A stretch of 64,000 nt of DNA from Botrytis cinerea B05.10 (taxonomy: Eukaryota > Ascomycota > Leotiomycetes > Helotiales > Sclerotiniaceae). Under the pieces are notes generated by a model. That model did not search any database, had not been told where the DNA came from, and worked only from the letters and a program-made list of their open reading frames with translations. The DNA is taken from assembly GCF_000143535.2 (NCBI RefSeq), contig NC_037323.1, positions 1,612,001 to 1,676,000 of the forward strand. The letters are read 5' to 3'. The translations under genes were made by a program, and so were the position numbers. Shown piece after piece: positions 11,379 through 23,730 of this stretch (position 1 is its first letter; each line of letters opens with the position of its first letter).

Positions 11379-14300
11379 TTAGTTGTTGATCTTGTTTTCC
11401 TCCAGAGACTTAGCCAATTCTTCCGCCAATTCAACATTTTTGAGTTGGAGAACCCATGTTTCCAACTTTCCATCGTCGCCAACAGTATTAAGCTTGACAG
11501 TCTTGCCACTGGCCTCATATTTGAATTTCGAAAAAAGTGATCTATTGATGATGATAGATCCTGATGGATCACTTCGCAAAACAATTCGAGTAGCCTTCGT
11601 CTCTTTGTGGCTAAGTACCTTCAGTGGTCCAACACCTTTGGTATCCCATGGGCTAGAATTTGCGTCACCAGCCTTTGCTGGATTGAACTTCAAAGCTCTA
11701 GTTCGAACAGAGTAGACAGCATCTTCATGTTCTTCACCTGGACTAGATTCCAAAAGATTCACCTGAGCGTGGACCTTTTCGGGATCATTATCATCAGCGC
11801 CACCGGTGGCTGCACCAGGTGAGTTGGCTCGGGATGCATCTGCAGAAGGGAATGAAGAAGCCGGTGCTGATGGTGGAGCGCCGAACTGGAATCCTGTAGT
11901 AGCAGTAGATCCACCAACGAGAGTAGAAGCTGAGGTTCCAGAACTACCAAACAACCCTCCCAATGGGTTGGTTGTTGGTTTGGTTGGGGTAGAAGAGGAT
12001 GGTGTAGCACTAGTAAAGCTGAAAACTGGTGCAGAAGGTGCATCACTACCAAATTTGATTGGTGTATTTGGTTTCCAGGTTTTATCTTCAGGAGTACTAG
12101 AAGTTGCGCCAAAAGAGCTACCGAATATGTTTGTGGCTGGCTTTGGAGCCAAATCATCCTTCTCTTCTGGAGCAGCACCAAAAGTCATGCGACTAGAAAG
12201 ACTTCCGCCAGTACCAGGAGTGGGTGTGACTGCACCAGTCTTGGCAGCTGAACCAAACAAATTGAACTTTTCTGGTTCAGGAAGTGATTTTTTGGAGATA
12301 TTGCTAGAGCCATTCTCATCAACAGGAGTACTAGGTGAACTTGCAGTGCCCTTGCTTGGGTTTGATTGGTAACTTGTATCTTTCTTTTCACCATCCCGGT
12401 CACTGTTAGAACCACCGTCAGAACTTTCATCGTCCTCGTCATTCTGATTCTTGGATTCTACATCAGAGAGATGCGCAAATGGGTTACCAGAAAATGAGGG
12501 GGTCTTTCCTGAAGCAATTGCAGCACCATCAAGGACAGATCCATTGCTAGAGAACAAGTTAGGAGTTGATGCTCTTGAGGTGTTTGCCGAGTTAAAGATA
12601 CTCTCAGCAGTGCCGGTAGCAGGTTTAGCTTGTCCGAACAATGGCGTAGAAGTAGTGGTAGCAACCGGTGGGAAGATATTTGTAGCGGCTGGCTTTGCAG
12701 TCTCTTTTGGCTCGGTGGCTTTTGGAGTATCGGTGGATTTGACGAGGAAAGAAGGAGCCTTGACCTGCGCAAGCTTCTCCAATTCTTCAAGCTCCGCAGC
12801 TCTCTTCTTCTTGTATTTAGCCTCCCACTCAGCTTCATCATCGTCATCGGAATCAAATTCATCATCCTTAGCTTTTTGCATCAAAGCCTTTTCGTTATCT
12901 TCTGCATATGCAACGGCCTTTTTACCAAATTGAGCCATGAAGTTGACGGGTCCACTTCCAAAAGTTGGTGGCTTGATACCGCCAGTAGGAGCGCTAGCGA
13001 AGATAGGTGGTTTAATACCACTAGCACCAGTAAATGTGGGTGGTTTAGTAGGGGAGGTAGTAGGTGTGGTAGATGTAGGTGCGAATGCGAAGACTGGAGG
13101 TTTGCTTGGCGTAGTAGAGGGTGCAGCGGTATTAGGTTTGATAGGAGAAGCACCTGCCAAATTTCCAAAAGGATTTGCAATAGGTGCCGCTGCTGGAACC
13201 GATGCAGCTTCCTTAGTAGCTCCAGGCAATGCCCGAGTCTTTCTCTCTGGACTGACAGATCTGGTTGATTTATCTGGGCTGTCCAAAATGTTCTTGAACA
13301 TGTTAGAAGTGCTTGAACTAGAACCGTTTAGAGTTTTCTTGTTGCTGTTCTTGCCATCTTCAATACCTTCAGGATCATTTTGAGTCAAATAAACCTCGGC
13401 TCTTCTCTTCTTGCTGCTACCAGTGTCAACTTCCTCGTTCTTTTTGCTGTTACCACTGTCAACTCCTTCGTTGTGACTTGAATTCTCAGGTCTTCTCTTC
13501 TTGTGTCCGCCACTTTCTCCGCCACCTATTTCCAATTGAGTGTCACTTCTTCTCTTCTTACTTGGAGTTGGTTCTGGAGCTGCGCTTCTGGAAGGCGATT
13601 TGCTTGGACTGGATGAACGGCCAGGCTGGAGTTTTGGTGCTTTCAATACCGAATTGCCATTGATCTCAGACTCGGAATCGTGTGTCGCACGTGAGCGTTG
13701 TCTTTCTGGACTACGAGTACTCCGCGATCGCTTTTCTGGGCTAGCAATGCGATGCGAGCGTTCTCTATCTTGTCTAACTCGCTTTTGAGGGCTCATGTTT
13801 TCTTGGTTCTCGTCATTCTCATCAGCCTCTGCCCTGCCTCGCTTGTTGGAAATATGATCAATGTTATATTCTGCAAGAATCTCCTTCTTTTTGGCTTCCA
13901 TCCATGCCAATCCTTTAGATGGATCTGCTCCAGGGGGCAAATGCTGGAAGTAAGCTGCCATTGATCTTTGCACGGATGCAATGCGCCAAAGTGCTTTGAA
14001 TTCTTTTCTTTGAACCGCGTTAAAGTTAAGAGGCATATTGGAATCCATCTCCATGTCTGTGGGTTCAGATACTTGGAACTCAAAATCGGACAATCTACCA
14101 GGAGCAAGTGCTCTCGTAACAGGAGCAAGTGCCTTGTTATTGGAGGGCGGAGACTGCGAAGATGAGTCTGTAGGAGCAATGAGAGCCATTGAATGTGAAT
14201 CGGAGCCGTTGCTCAAAGATCCGTTAGAGGGCTGGACATCTTGTGATTTAGAAGAGAAGCTATTAAACAAGTTGCTTGTAACGGGCTGTGCTGCGTCCGT

Positions 14301-16581
14301 TGGGTTGTCTACTGATTTGAAAGGAGAAGAAGCTTTGTTTAAACCAGACGCCTCAGCAGTACCGCGAATCTTGAAGGAAGATTCAGATTGGCTGGTAGAT
14401 GGAGCAGCGAACTGTGGAATGTTAGCTTTATTCACACTATCATTCGATGAATCAGGAAAGGGAACTTACAGCTTGATCTTTGGCTGCACCGCCCAGTTGA
14501 TGTTCTGCTGAAGAATTCTGCTTGCCAAAGCTTGCGAAGAGAGCATTTGGAGTTTGGGCAGATGTCTTCTCTGGCGAACTGTTCGTTGCATTCGACCCAA
14601 AGAGTTGTTGGCCGGCCGGTCTGTTCGGACTAAACAGATCAAGAGTTTGCTTGTCTTTTGGCTCTTCTACAGATTTTGATCCAAATAGATTGTTGCTTTG
14701 GCCATTTTCCTGGTTGTTAGGATTGAAGAGATTTGGAGTTGATTCTGCTGGTTTGCCAAAGCCGGTAAAAGGTGTTGCAGGTGCAGGCGTTCCTGGAGGG
14801 TTGGCGAAGATATTCGATGTGCTCGAAGCAGTTGGGGTCGAATCAGTAGGCTTGAAACCACCAAAGAGTGAATTGCTTGAAGTTGATGGAGTTGACTCGG
14901 CAGGCTTAGGGCTACCAAACAATGAGTTGCTTGGAGCCGTTGGAGCCGACTCGGAAGGCTTGACACCACCAAAGAAGGAAGTATTTGAAGAAGATGGCGT
15001 TGTCTCTGCGGGTTTGACACCACCGAAAAATGAGGTGCTGGAAGCAGCTGGGGTAGCCTCAGCAGGCTTAGCAGCACCAAAAAGTGGAGTGCTCGAAGCA
15101 GTCGCAGGAGGAAATGACGAGTTAACACTGCCAAACAAATTGGTAGTAGTGGTTGGTGCTGATGTAGTGGGGAACGAAGCAGAAGTGCTTCCAAACAAAT
15201 TCGTGGTACTTGGAGCAGCTGAAGTTGCAGGGAAGGATGAGGTGAAAGAGGAAGACGGAGCAGATGTGGTTGCAGTAGTGTTGCCGAACAGGCTCTGAGA
15301 GTTTGAAGGTGCAGCACTGGTAGAATTGAGACCAGTAAAACTCGTATTGGCTTGGTTTGCAAAGGAACCACCAAAGGAGCCGCCAAATGAGTTATTTTGC
15401 GCACCGAAAGAATTGTTGGTATTGTTCTGTCCGAATGAGGTACCCGAATTTTCCTGTACAAATTGATTTTGGTTAGCACGATAGTCCGCAAGCATAGGTC
15501 CATTGGCAAAGATGGATTCAGTTGGTCTGGCTGAGAAACTTCCACGGTAAGTAGTGTCGGCAGACAATCCTAGTTGGCCTGTTGGATATTGAATTTGAGA
15601 ATGTTGTACTGGCGCTTGCCCAGCTTCTGGAGGATACTCGACTCTGTAATTGCCAAACATGTTTCCAGCGTCTTCGTTTGGATGAACGAACTGTTGGTCA
15701 AAGGTTGAATTGCCGGGTTGGTTATTGGAAAAGGTTGTGGGAGAGCTATTGAAACCAAAGAGAATTTGAGAAGGATCGGAATAAAAATTACTTGCTTTTT
15801 GATTTTCAAGGGTGAGAGGATTTTGTGCCTTTGAAAGTGAATTTGCACCAAAATTCAAAGAATTTTCTGCCGAACCCGAATTTGTCGCACCGAAATTGAA
15901 GGCTGGGGTGCTATTATTCACTGGAGCTTGTGACGAGGAACCAAAAGCAAAAGTGGAATTACTATTGTTATCTGCCGCTTGGGATGTAGGTGTAAAATTG
16001 AAGCCACCGAAACCTGAAGTTGATGTTTGAGTCTGCGGAGTTGAAGATCCAAAATGGAATCCACCTCCGTTCGACTGTGTCGCGTTGGCTGCACCGAACA
16101 TATTTTGTGGTTGTGTATTATTGGAAGAACCTGATGTATTTGATTGCTGCTGTTGATTATTATGATGGAATGGAGAGTGTGAAGCAAACAAGGCTACCTC
16201 GTCTTCACCAGCTGCTCTGAAGCCACCGCTGAATCCCTTGCTTTTTCTTAGAGCTTCTTCGCCCGTCGTATCTGCACGTGGGTCATCGTGGTTGGTTGAT
16301 GCAGCTGATTGTGCGAACGGATTTGGTGTCGAGTCTCCAAATGAAGGACTGAAAGATGGTGTTCCGGCCGGCGCTGAAAAGTTGAATGCACCAGGCGCAG
16401 CTACACTTCCACCGAACAAACCGCCACCGCTTCCACCACCAGCGGCAGCATTATTATTAGGGTTGTTGTTTTGTATGGGTGGAAAGCCACTACTTTTTTG
16501 ACCGGCTAATCTGCCTCTAGGTTTTGCTTTGATGCTGCGTGCTGCTAGCTGAGCAGCATTTGCTTGTTGCGGCGAATTCAT
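11379..16581 (-). CDS. NUP2: FG-nucleoporin with C-terminal Ran-binding domain (Nup2/Nup50-like)
   Basis: Predicted 1,714-aa nuclear pore protein from two exons, 16581-14470 and 14411-11379, with a phase-0 intron (GTAAGT, branch GCTAAC, acceptor CACAG). The N-terminus (residues 1-35) is basic (ARSIKAKPRGRLAG). Residues about 40-700 are an unstructured Asn/Ser/Thr/Gly region with many FG, LFG and FGG repeats, which bind transport receptors. After the intron come a short helical region (FNAVQRKEFKALWRIASVQR), a basic RS-rich stretch, more FG/PTKPP repeats and acidic segments. Residues about 1588-1714 form a Ran-binding domain: LLESSPGEEHEDAVYSVRTR, an insertion GPLKVLSHKETKATRIVLRS, and a final helix AEELAKSLEE. 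This order (FG region then RanBD) matches fungal Nup2 and animal Nup50. Its neighbours tell nothing about function. Assignment between Nup2 and a related RanBD nucleoporin is by architecture. Confidence 0.88.
14815..15095 (-). repeat. Degenerate ~20-residue repeats in the nucleoporin
   Basis: Within the first nucleoporin exon, about five successive units follow the pattern [S/T]S.[S/T]LFG..KPAE[S/T]TP, for example SLFGSPKPAESTPSTSSN followed by SLFGGFKPTDSTPTASST. The units diverge at the DNA level but keep the FG core and the KP-[AST]-E spacer. Confidence 0.75.
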
Positions 16582-17826
16582 CGCGAAGGCAAGGCTGAGA
16601 ATTTAGTTGACGCGACTTGGTGATCGACAGGACCGAGGATCAACGATTACAATGGTTGTCGCGTCCTCTCGGATGGAGTCGATAAATCTTGAATCGCCAG
16701 GGAAACAAGATTGTTGAAAGTGTTGTCAAAACAATTCGCAAACTCGAGATGAAGAAGTTGATATCATATGAGTATTGGGTATTTAGGGATGTCGCATGCG
16801 AAAAATGTGGGATCGACTGCAAAGACTTGGAGTAATTTATCTTGGTATGCAGTTTCTCAAGTCTAACATTGATTGAAGAATGAGATGTCGCGTTTTTGTC
16901 GTGATTGCCGAAATGATTGTGAATGGAATGGGGATAGAATAGAAGAGACTCGAGTTGCAAAGAAAATGACGACTACCTATGTAAATAAATTGATGTACGG
17001 CGCGATGTTTAGCGGCAGGAGAGAAATTTGATTTCTTTGATTCCTGAGGCATTCACTCTACTTATACGACAGCAACAACAATCAAATTAGATCCAATCAA
17101 CGGTGAGTGCAGTACAATTACCTGGGTCTCTACACCAATGACAAGATGGTACGGCTCTATGGTTCAAGAATACACAGCCTTACAACATTCACTCAGTAGG
17201 TAGGCAATGGTAAGTTTATTATTGTTATTATTATTCTTCTATAATTTGTTCCCATGGGAGAACGCAATACATATCTGCACGTGACTGAACATCGAATTCC
17301 AGCCGGGGGAAATTCTACATCACAGTCTACACTTTCAAGACACAGTATACAACATATCCACTCTACTACACGGGTGTTGAATGTGGTACATCTGTGGTTG
17401 AACAAGGATCATGGCACAGAGCCAATCTCCATTACGGTAAAGATCTGGACCAACAAGCACTCGAGCAGATGTCTGGAAAACAATATATCTAAGAACTTTA
17501 CAGATCTCAGTGGTTTTTCATTTCTTGTCACAACGAAGAAACCCCTTCTGGAGAAGATGCGAGCTCTTCTCTGATAGTAGGGATCAGAGTGCTAAATTCC
17601 GGCGTCAAATTAGAATGAATAACTCTTATGTGTTAATTGCTAGTTGCAAGCACATCGGTGAGAAGACGCTCTGAGCGTTAGGTAATATTAGCCAAGATTA
17701 AGTTTGACCTTGAATGTAACGAGGGAGAAGAAATTGTTATCCCACAATTTGTGTGCCTGGTGCCTCTTGCTCTTCCTTTACAAAGGGCCATATAATCAAG
17801 ATCGCCTCTGTGAGTCTACCTTGCAT
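16582..17826. other. Intergenic region between nucleoporin and P450
   Basis: Contains the nucleoporin promoter and the 3' side of the minus-strand P450 gene. Frames up to about 106 codons occur without any motif. Nothing else supported. Confidence 0.4.
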
Positions 17827-19838
17827 TCATAACCTTGGTTCAAGCGCTACCATTAAACGTTCAGTGGGCACAGCTGCAACCCACTCTCTTCGATTTGGTA
17901 ATTCGACAGGCTGGAACACTCCAGGGCTAGACCCTTTTGCTTCGTCTGGATACGATCGAGGCTGAGACCAAGGATGCGTTTGTACTCGGAAGTTGCGGAT
18001 TACTTGGGATATTGACAGGAACAGTTCCAAATATGCAAAGCTTGTGAGATATCCATGTAAGTCTTATGCTCAGGCAGTACCAAAGAAAGAGAGGTGGACT
18101 TACTGTGCGCCCATACAAATATTTGCACCCTTGGAAAATGGTATGTAAAATTTATCCCGTAGAGGATCATCTCTAATATTCTGTCCGTCAGATGTAAGCC
18201 ATCGGTACGGATCGAAATCCTTTGGCCTTGGAAACGCGACTGGATCGTGAAGATACCAAACTGGCGATGAGCTGATTACTGTCTACGACAGAATCCCGGA
18301 TCAGCGCTTGTTGAGGAATTCATCAGCGAGAAAGGGAAGCGAGAATCCTTACATTTTCTGGTAAAAAGTGCCCGTAGAATTCTGCTCCGCCCTCGGGTGC
18401 AAGACGAGGAAGCATGGCGGTAGCTGCACTAGTCCATCGGATACCTTCTTTTACACAAGCCCGCAATCTAGGTATACCCTCTAAGGTTGTCATATCCGTG
18501 GCAAAAGATACAGTAACAAGATCCTGGAATAAGTCTTCCTGGAACCCAGGATTACTTCCTAAAGCCCACAAAATGTGAGCTAAAGTTGCTGAGGTTGTAT
18601 CCGTGCCTGGACCTAGATTTTCTGTCGCTTCTGACAAGGCTGTAGAAGAAGGCAGATTTGAATTGACCATGGTCTGGACCAAATTTGGGAAGGGAGAAGT
18701 CGATTTTTCCTGGCTTGCGTTGTTTGAAAGCGCTGTGCGCCAACTTCTTTCCGCCCACTAATAGACGCTAAGCATTGATAGATTGCAATAATATTCATGA
18801 AAAGATACTTACCTGATGAAAATCGAGCATTGCTTTGCTATAGGGGGTCCTGTATCCTGTTATCGAAGACACAATTTGTTCCGTCCGTTCACACGTATTG
18901 CACAAGCCGGGAAAACTGGTCAGCTATTGGGAAAATTAATATAAGAAGTATCTGAGCTGGCTCGACTTGAGCTTACCAGAGGCATCCAAGTGGCCTTTTG
19001 ATCATTTTTTGCTATCATGTCGAGTTCGGCTCCTTGAAAGTATGCATCGAGAGCACCGATCGTATGACCGAATGAGAAATCAGCTGGATCGTTTCCATCA
19101 GCACGTTTTCACCTAAAGGCTTCCACAGGCAATAATACACATAATATCCGCTTCGAGTGCGCGACATACTGGTAACAAATCCACCCCATCTCTGCTCGAT
19201 GCAATATTTTGCACAAAACCTTCGATATGATGCAACATCAGTCCTTCTAATTTATGCATTTGGCTACGGTTGAATAATTGACCCATGAGTCTTCTACGTT
19301 TTGAATGTTCCACGGGGTCACTGAGAAGATTAGTTGATGTCCGACTATTAAGTTCAAAGAATCATACGTTATTGAGAACAAAGCAGGACTGCCACCTTGT
19401 ACAAACTCTCCATATACCCGTGGATCTTTCTTGAATCTGCTATTCACCTTGTGAACCGCATCATACATTTCCATGGAGTAAAATGAAACTTCATTTGGGC
19501 CGATACGAACCAGAGGGCCTAGGATTATGTCAGTTGTACAATCTGTTCAAATTATTATGCTTCAGCATACCGAGCTTCTGGTGAAGTTTGGGCAGATCTA
19601 AGGTTATGCGTCCTCTGAATTCTGTTGGGAAAGCCCATAACAGTCGAGAGTACGGTGCACATACTCCTGCATTGGGGATAGATGACAATGGCGAGAAGTA
19701 TTCGCGAGCAATTCTCTGTTTCAGATTTTAGGCTTTTGCAAAACTGTTATAGGGAAGGAGACTATGACTTACGATGAGGCAAAGTCCTACAAGGACAAAT
19801 GCCGTGCATTCGGCAAGTAGAGAGAGAGGGAGCGGCAT
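17827..19838 (-). CDS. Cytochrome P450 monooxygenase, nine exons
   Basis: Predicted 519-aa membrane-anchored haem monooxygenase. Exons: 19838-19773, 19715-19571, 19518-19368, 19320-19139, 19083-18977, 18923-18813, 18757-18353, 18282-18104, 18040-17827, all phase-consistent. Residues 1-22 (MPLPLSLLAECTAFVLVGLC...) are a hydrophobic anchor. YSRLLWAFP and GPLVRIGPNEVSF are the usual N-terminal P450 blocks. ALEADIMSDFSFGHTIGALD fits after removal of a 55-bp intron that starts in what otherwise looks like an open frame. The I-helix motif is GPGTDTT (303-309), ExxR is E358-G-I-R361 and the PERF-like motif is DPYRW. The haem loop is FSKGANICMG (438-447) with Cys445. The usual Arg of FxxGxRxCxG is Asn443. 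The C-terminus runs FAYLELFLSISQVIRNF to LPNRREWVAAVP. Substrate unknown. It is divergent from an amino-acid permease. Confidence 0.87.
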
Positions 19839-20755
19839 CGTTTCTTGGCCCAAGTAACTTGATCTCTTTTCAGAAAGCTCAGAGGAGGCAGCGATATCAG
19901 ATACGAAGAATTACAATCACTCATGAGCTTTTGTTCAAAGAAGTTGTGTCTGCACCCAGGATGCCGCACTCCGTTCTAGTAGTGGGGGTGGTATCACATT
20001 GTCGGGACCGGTAGTTGCGTGATTGATGCAGTTTCGGGGAAATTCGTGCATACAGCTAGATTCTCAGTCCAGCCCATATTAGCAGATAGAGAGTACGCTC
20101 CATCAAGAATACAAACTATTGGAATTTCATTGGCTCATCTCCTGGAGAATCTGGACGTCAGTCGAAACTTCATCTGACTGTACTCCCTAAAGTCGCTGCG
20201 GCATATCTCGTGAGTGCCATGAGCAAGGAAGTATGGGGAAGAAAACTAAATTATGTATCTTGAGGATCCACCATCACGATCAACACATTTTCTTCAAACA
20301 TGCCGTCATGACATCCCTGTCGCCAAACAAGCGAGGTGCCGTTTTTTCGACAGTGGGCATTTTAATTTATGAGACGCTTCCACACGCTCAAAAAGAATAA
20401 TTCATCCATCAAGAACGGAGGGTGTCTCTGTCGAGTGTAGTTTATGAAATCGCGAAAGGTGGGATATATTTATCTTAGTCAAATCGAAGTTATTGAGCGA
20501 GAACCACCTATAGCATAATTACGAGGGCACAATGACGTGCTACTGAGGCTTGCTGGAATGGTCGGTGAATATATGAGCTTGACTGCGAGAACAATCAAAC
20601 TGATGAATTGCAAATTTCATACATATTAACGATCTTCCGCAGCTATTGTTCACCTATACAATGAACAATCGCAGTCGAATTGAGACGACCCATCATTAGG
20701 ATACGGTCGCTTGAACAAAGTCTGAGACACGGAATCGAAATATCTAGAGTTTTCT
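19839..20755. promoter_or_regulatory. Shared divergent promoter region, P450 and permease
   Basis: About 0.9 kb separates the two start codons, so both promoters must lie here. No reading frame of interest. I could not identify specific operator sequences. Confidence 0.45.
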
Positions 20756-22739
20756 ATGATGGGGGAGCATAGATCTATTGACGAGTCTATCAACAAAGGC
20801 TTGGTGGATAATCCAGGAGAACCCAGTACCAACACCGAGGATACCATCGTCTTGGTAAACAGCACCTCGTCTAATCTCTATTCCAAAGCTAATCACGAAA
20901 CAGGAAAATCTTGGCTACAAACCTGTATGGAAACGTGATTTTTGATGTGTCTCTCTACAATCAAACTAAATCAATCCCTTAGGTTCTCCATCGATCCTTC
21001 AGTTTATTCCATAACTTTTCAACCTCATTCGGTGTGTATCTCCAATCATCTACCCAAATCATCAGAATCAGACTAACGTCTTGCAAAGCCGCTCTCTACT
21101 TCGTCGGTGGTGTTCGGGTTACCTTTTCGACAGGTATAGCTGCTGGCGGTAATCTAGCCTACTGGACAAGTTTCATCATAAGCTGCGTGTTCACTTTCAT
21201 CACCGCGGCTGTGATCGCAGAGATATGCTCATCGTTACCACTCGCCGGATCCATTTATTTGTGGGCGGCTGAGGCTGGCGGTCCTCGCTTTGGTCGACTA
21301 TTTGGCTTTGTTGTCGCGTGGTGGAGCACGACAGCTTGGACAACGTTCTGCGCGAGTAAGTGAATTGGTCAAACTTTTGCATGCCTCTGCTAATCTAATT
21401 ACATAGGTAATACTCAGGGTGCTGTCAACTATTTGCTATCTGTAAGAGTATTAAATCTTTCCGCGCTCTACAAATCTGACTCATTCCCAGGAAATCGTCG
21501 TGTTCAACATAGACTTCCCGTCAGATAGTTCTGATGTCAAGTTTCGCGCGCTCCAATGGATCACAACCGAGATCATGTTAGCATTAGCCGCAATATGGAA
21601 TCTACTACCCCGTAAGTAACTCTCCGATCCCAAGAATCACTTCGCGCATTGAAACCTAAGGAAAACAGCTCGTTATTTCAAATGGATATTTTATTTATCG
21701 ACTTCATTCGTTGTCCTCGACTTCCTATTGAACATCATTTGGCTACCTATCGCAACGGCCCGGACAATCGGATTCAGATCTCCTCATGACGCTTTCATGA
21801 CTACCTATAACGGCACCGGTGCACCGGATGCGTGGAATTGGTGTCTCTCATTCTTAGCCACGGCAGGCATATTAATCGGTTTTGATGCGTCGGGCCACGT
21901 AGCTGAAGAGACGAAAAATGCAGCAGTCACAGCTGCTCGGGGCATATTTTGGAGCACGATTCTCAGTGGTATTGGCGGCTTCGTTGTTGTTATTCTTTTT
22001 CTCTTTTGTGTGGTATGTACCTCCACTATTCGTTTAGTATTGCTTGACGATTCTGATATTTCCACAGCCTGACGCCGATACATTCTTCTCCTTTGGTGGA
22101 CCGCAGCCATTCGTTCCATTGTACGCCGTTATCCTTGGAGATGGCGGACACATCTTCATGAACATCATCTGTATCGTTGCCCTTTGGTTCAATACTGCAA
22201 TTGCAGTATTAGCTGCATCTCGATTAGTATTTGCTGTTGCTCGCGATGGTGTCTTGCCCTTTTCTGGCTGGGTATCTAAAGTTGTCGATGGGCAACCCCG
22301 AAACGCAGTTCTTGTGGTCTGGGGCGTATCCGCCATCATAACTTGTACCATATTACCCTCAGCTGTAGCATTCACTTCGTTAGTATCCGCCGCTGGAGTA
22401 CCATCAGCAGCTGCATACGGTCTCATTTGTCTCGGACGTCTCTTCTGCACACCCAACACCTTTCCAAAACCGGCTTGGAGTCTAGGCAGACTCAGTAAAC
22501 CTTTTCAGGCGATTGCAGTGCTCTGGAATGCGTGGGTTGTTGCGATACTGTACTCACCGTATATTTGGCCTGTAGAAGCAGATACGCTCAACTATGCACC
22601 TGTGATCATGGCTGCGACAACTATCTTGGCGTTGATTTCATGGTGGGTTACTCCGACTGAGCGATGGCTCCCAAATCAGCGTATTCAAGAGACGCTGGAA
22701 GCGCGTGGTGCAGGAGATCTAGTGGAAGAAGCCCATTGA
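20756..22739 (+). CDS. Amino-acid/GABA-type permease (APC superfamily)
   Basis: Predicted 535-aa plasma-membrane transporter. Exons: 20756-20854, 20904-20924 (21 nt), 20983-21031, 21089-21355, 21407-21441, 21491-21611, 21669-22012, 22068-22739, with matching phases. The cytosolic N-terminus ends ENLGYKPVLHRSFSLFHNFS, the typical entry of fungal GABA/choline/amino-acid permeases, and is followed by GGVRVTFSTGIAAGGNLAYW. Further family blocks are CSSLPLAGSIYLWAAEAGG, FDASGHVAEETKNAAVTAAR (the conserved D-A-x-x-H-x-x-E-E loop) and AVARDGVLPFSGW. About 12 hydrophobic segments are visible. The short exon 2 and exon 3 restore the LGYKP...HRSF block, which no single open frame contains. Either of two adjacent Met codons could be the start. 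The substrate could be GABA, another amine or an amino acid. The divergent P450 may or may not be functionally linked. Confidence 0.88.
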
Positions 22740-23730
22740 ATGAAAATGCATTCGAATCAATTCGTGCTTACCAAAAATGTAGCTCTATTTGGCTCATGTA
22801 ACAACCTCAAGCACAGAAGAACCTTGCACATTCCTTTCTAATTTCTTCTATGATCAATCTATCAATATTTTTAATGGCACAGCTCAAGTATCTTATCTGA
22901 ATTAGACTTCAACAGCTGCTTTACTAGAAATTCCACTAGTATTATGGCCAACATTCTTTTTCGCCCCCTCTCTCAAGCGACGGCAATACTTCCGGTTTCT
23001 GCAACTGGCACAATTACTTCATTCCCATCCCATCATCAACATCATCCGCCGAAGTTTTTTTATTTCTATCCGCGAGACTAAACTCCGTATCTAACTCAAT
23101 TCTTAGAGTGATGTCCTTCTCCAAACCCACAGCCAAAAAAGTGATCCCAGCAAAAACAACCCCAATCAATCAACCAAACGCGCCTGAGTGCGCCAGTATA
23201 GACATCTATCACAATCTCCCTAGTATCTGCAGAGAACGATTTGTCAAAGAGCACAATAAATGGATCTGTGAATTTTTCAATTTCCGAAGTAAGAAAAGAG
23301 ATATTAGCGACCTCGTGATGAATCGATACAAGTGCATGTAGCCAGTAGTTATTTAAAGAAAAAAAAAAAAAAAATCGGAACATTTTGTATCGTGTGCTTG
23401 CTGGAAGATAGAGAATATGATAGAGAATATGAGATTTACACTTGTGACTCGAAAGATATCATCATCATACTGGTTCTGATTCATGAAGATAAGTGGTCAT
23501 GAACTCCGCATATACAGATAGATGCCAGTCAAATCTTTCACCTCTGCACCCAGAAATGCATACGATACCCAATATTGTGAAATACAAGAATTTTTCGATC
23601 TCTCTAGAAATCGATACGATTCCAAGCCCGAATATCAAATCCATCTATCTATGTACAAATTTCCCCCTCACCACACCCCACTCAACACACCTCCCCAACA
23701 CACCAGCCAACCAACCAACCAACCACCCCC
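22740..23730. other. Intergenic, convergent 3' ends
   Basis: Lies between the 3' ends of the permease and the L-rhamnose dehydrogenase. A 77-codon Lys-rich frame at 23108-23341 has no recognisable motif. An A-run is at about 23359-23374 and repeated CCAA units at about 23700-23730. Confidence 0.4.

Noticed and set aside
11806..13383. Long plus-strand frames opposite the nucleoporin (11806-12372, 12451-12933, 12937-13383)
   Set aside because: They are antisense shadows of the Pro/Ser/Thr/Ala-rich nucleoporin codons, whose reverse complement rarely gives stops.
14522..15298. 258-codon plus-strand frame opposite the nucleoporin
   Set aside because: Same cause. Its repeated LGLPN/AGLTPPK pattern mirrors the FG repeats.
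23108..23341. 77-codon Lys-rich plus-strand frame
   Set aside because: Short, no motif, between two convergent genes. Not enough to call.
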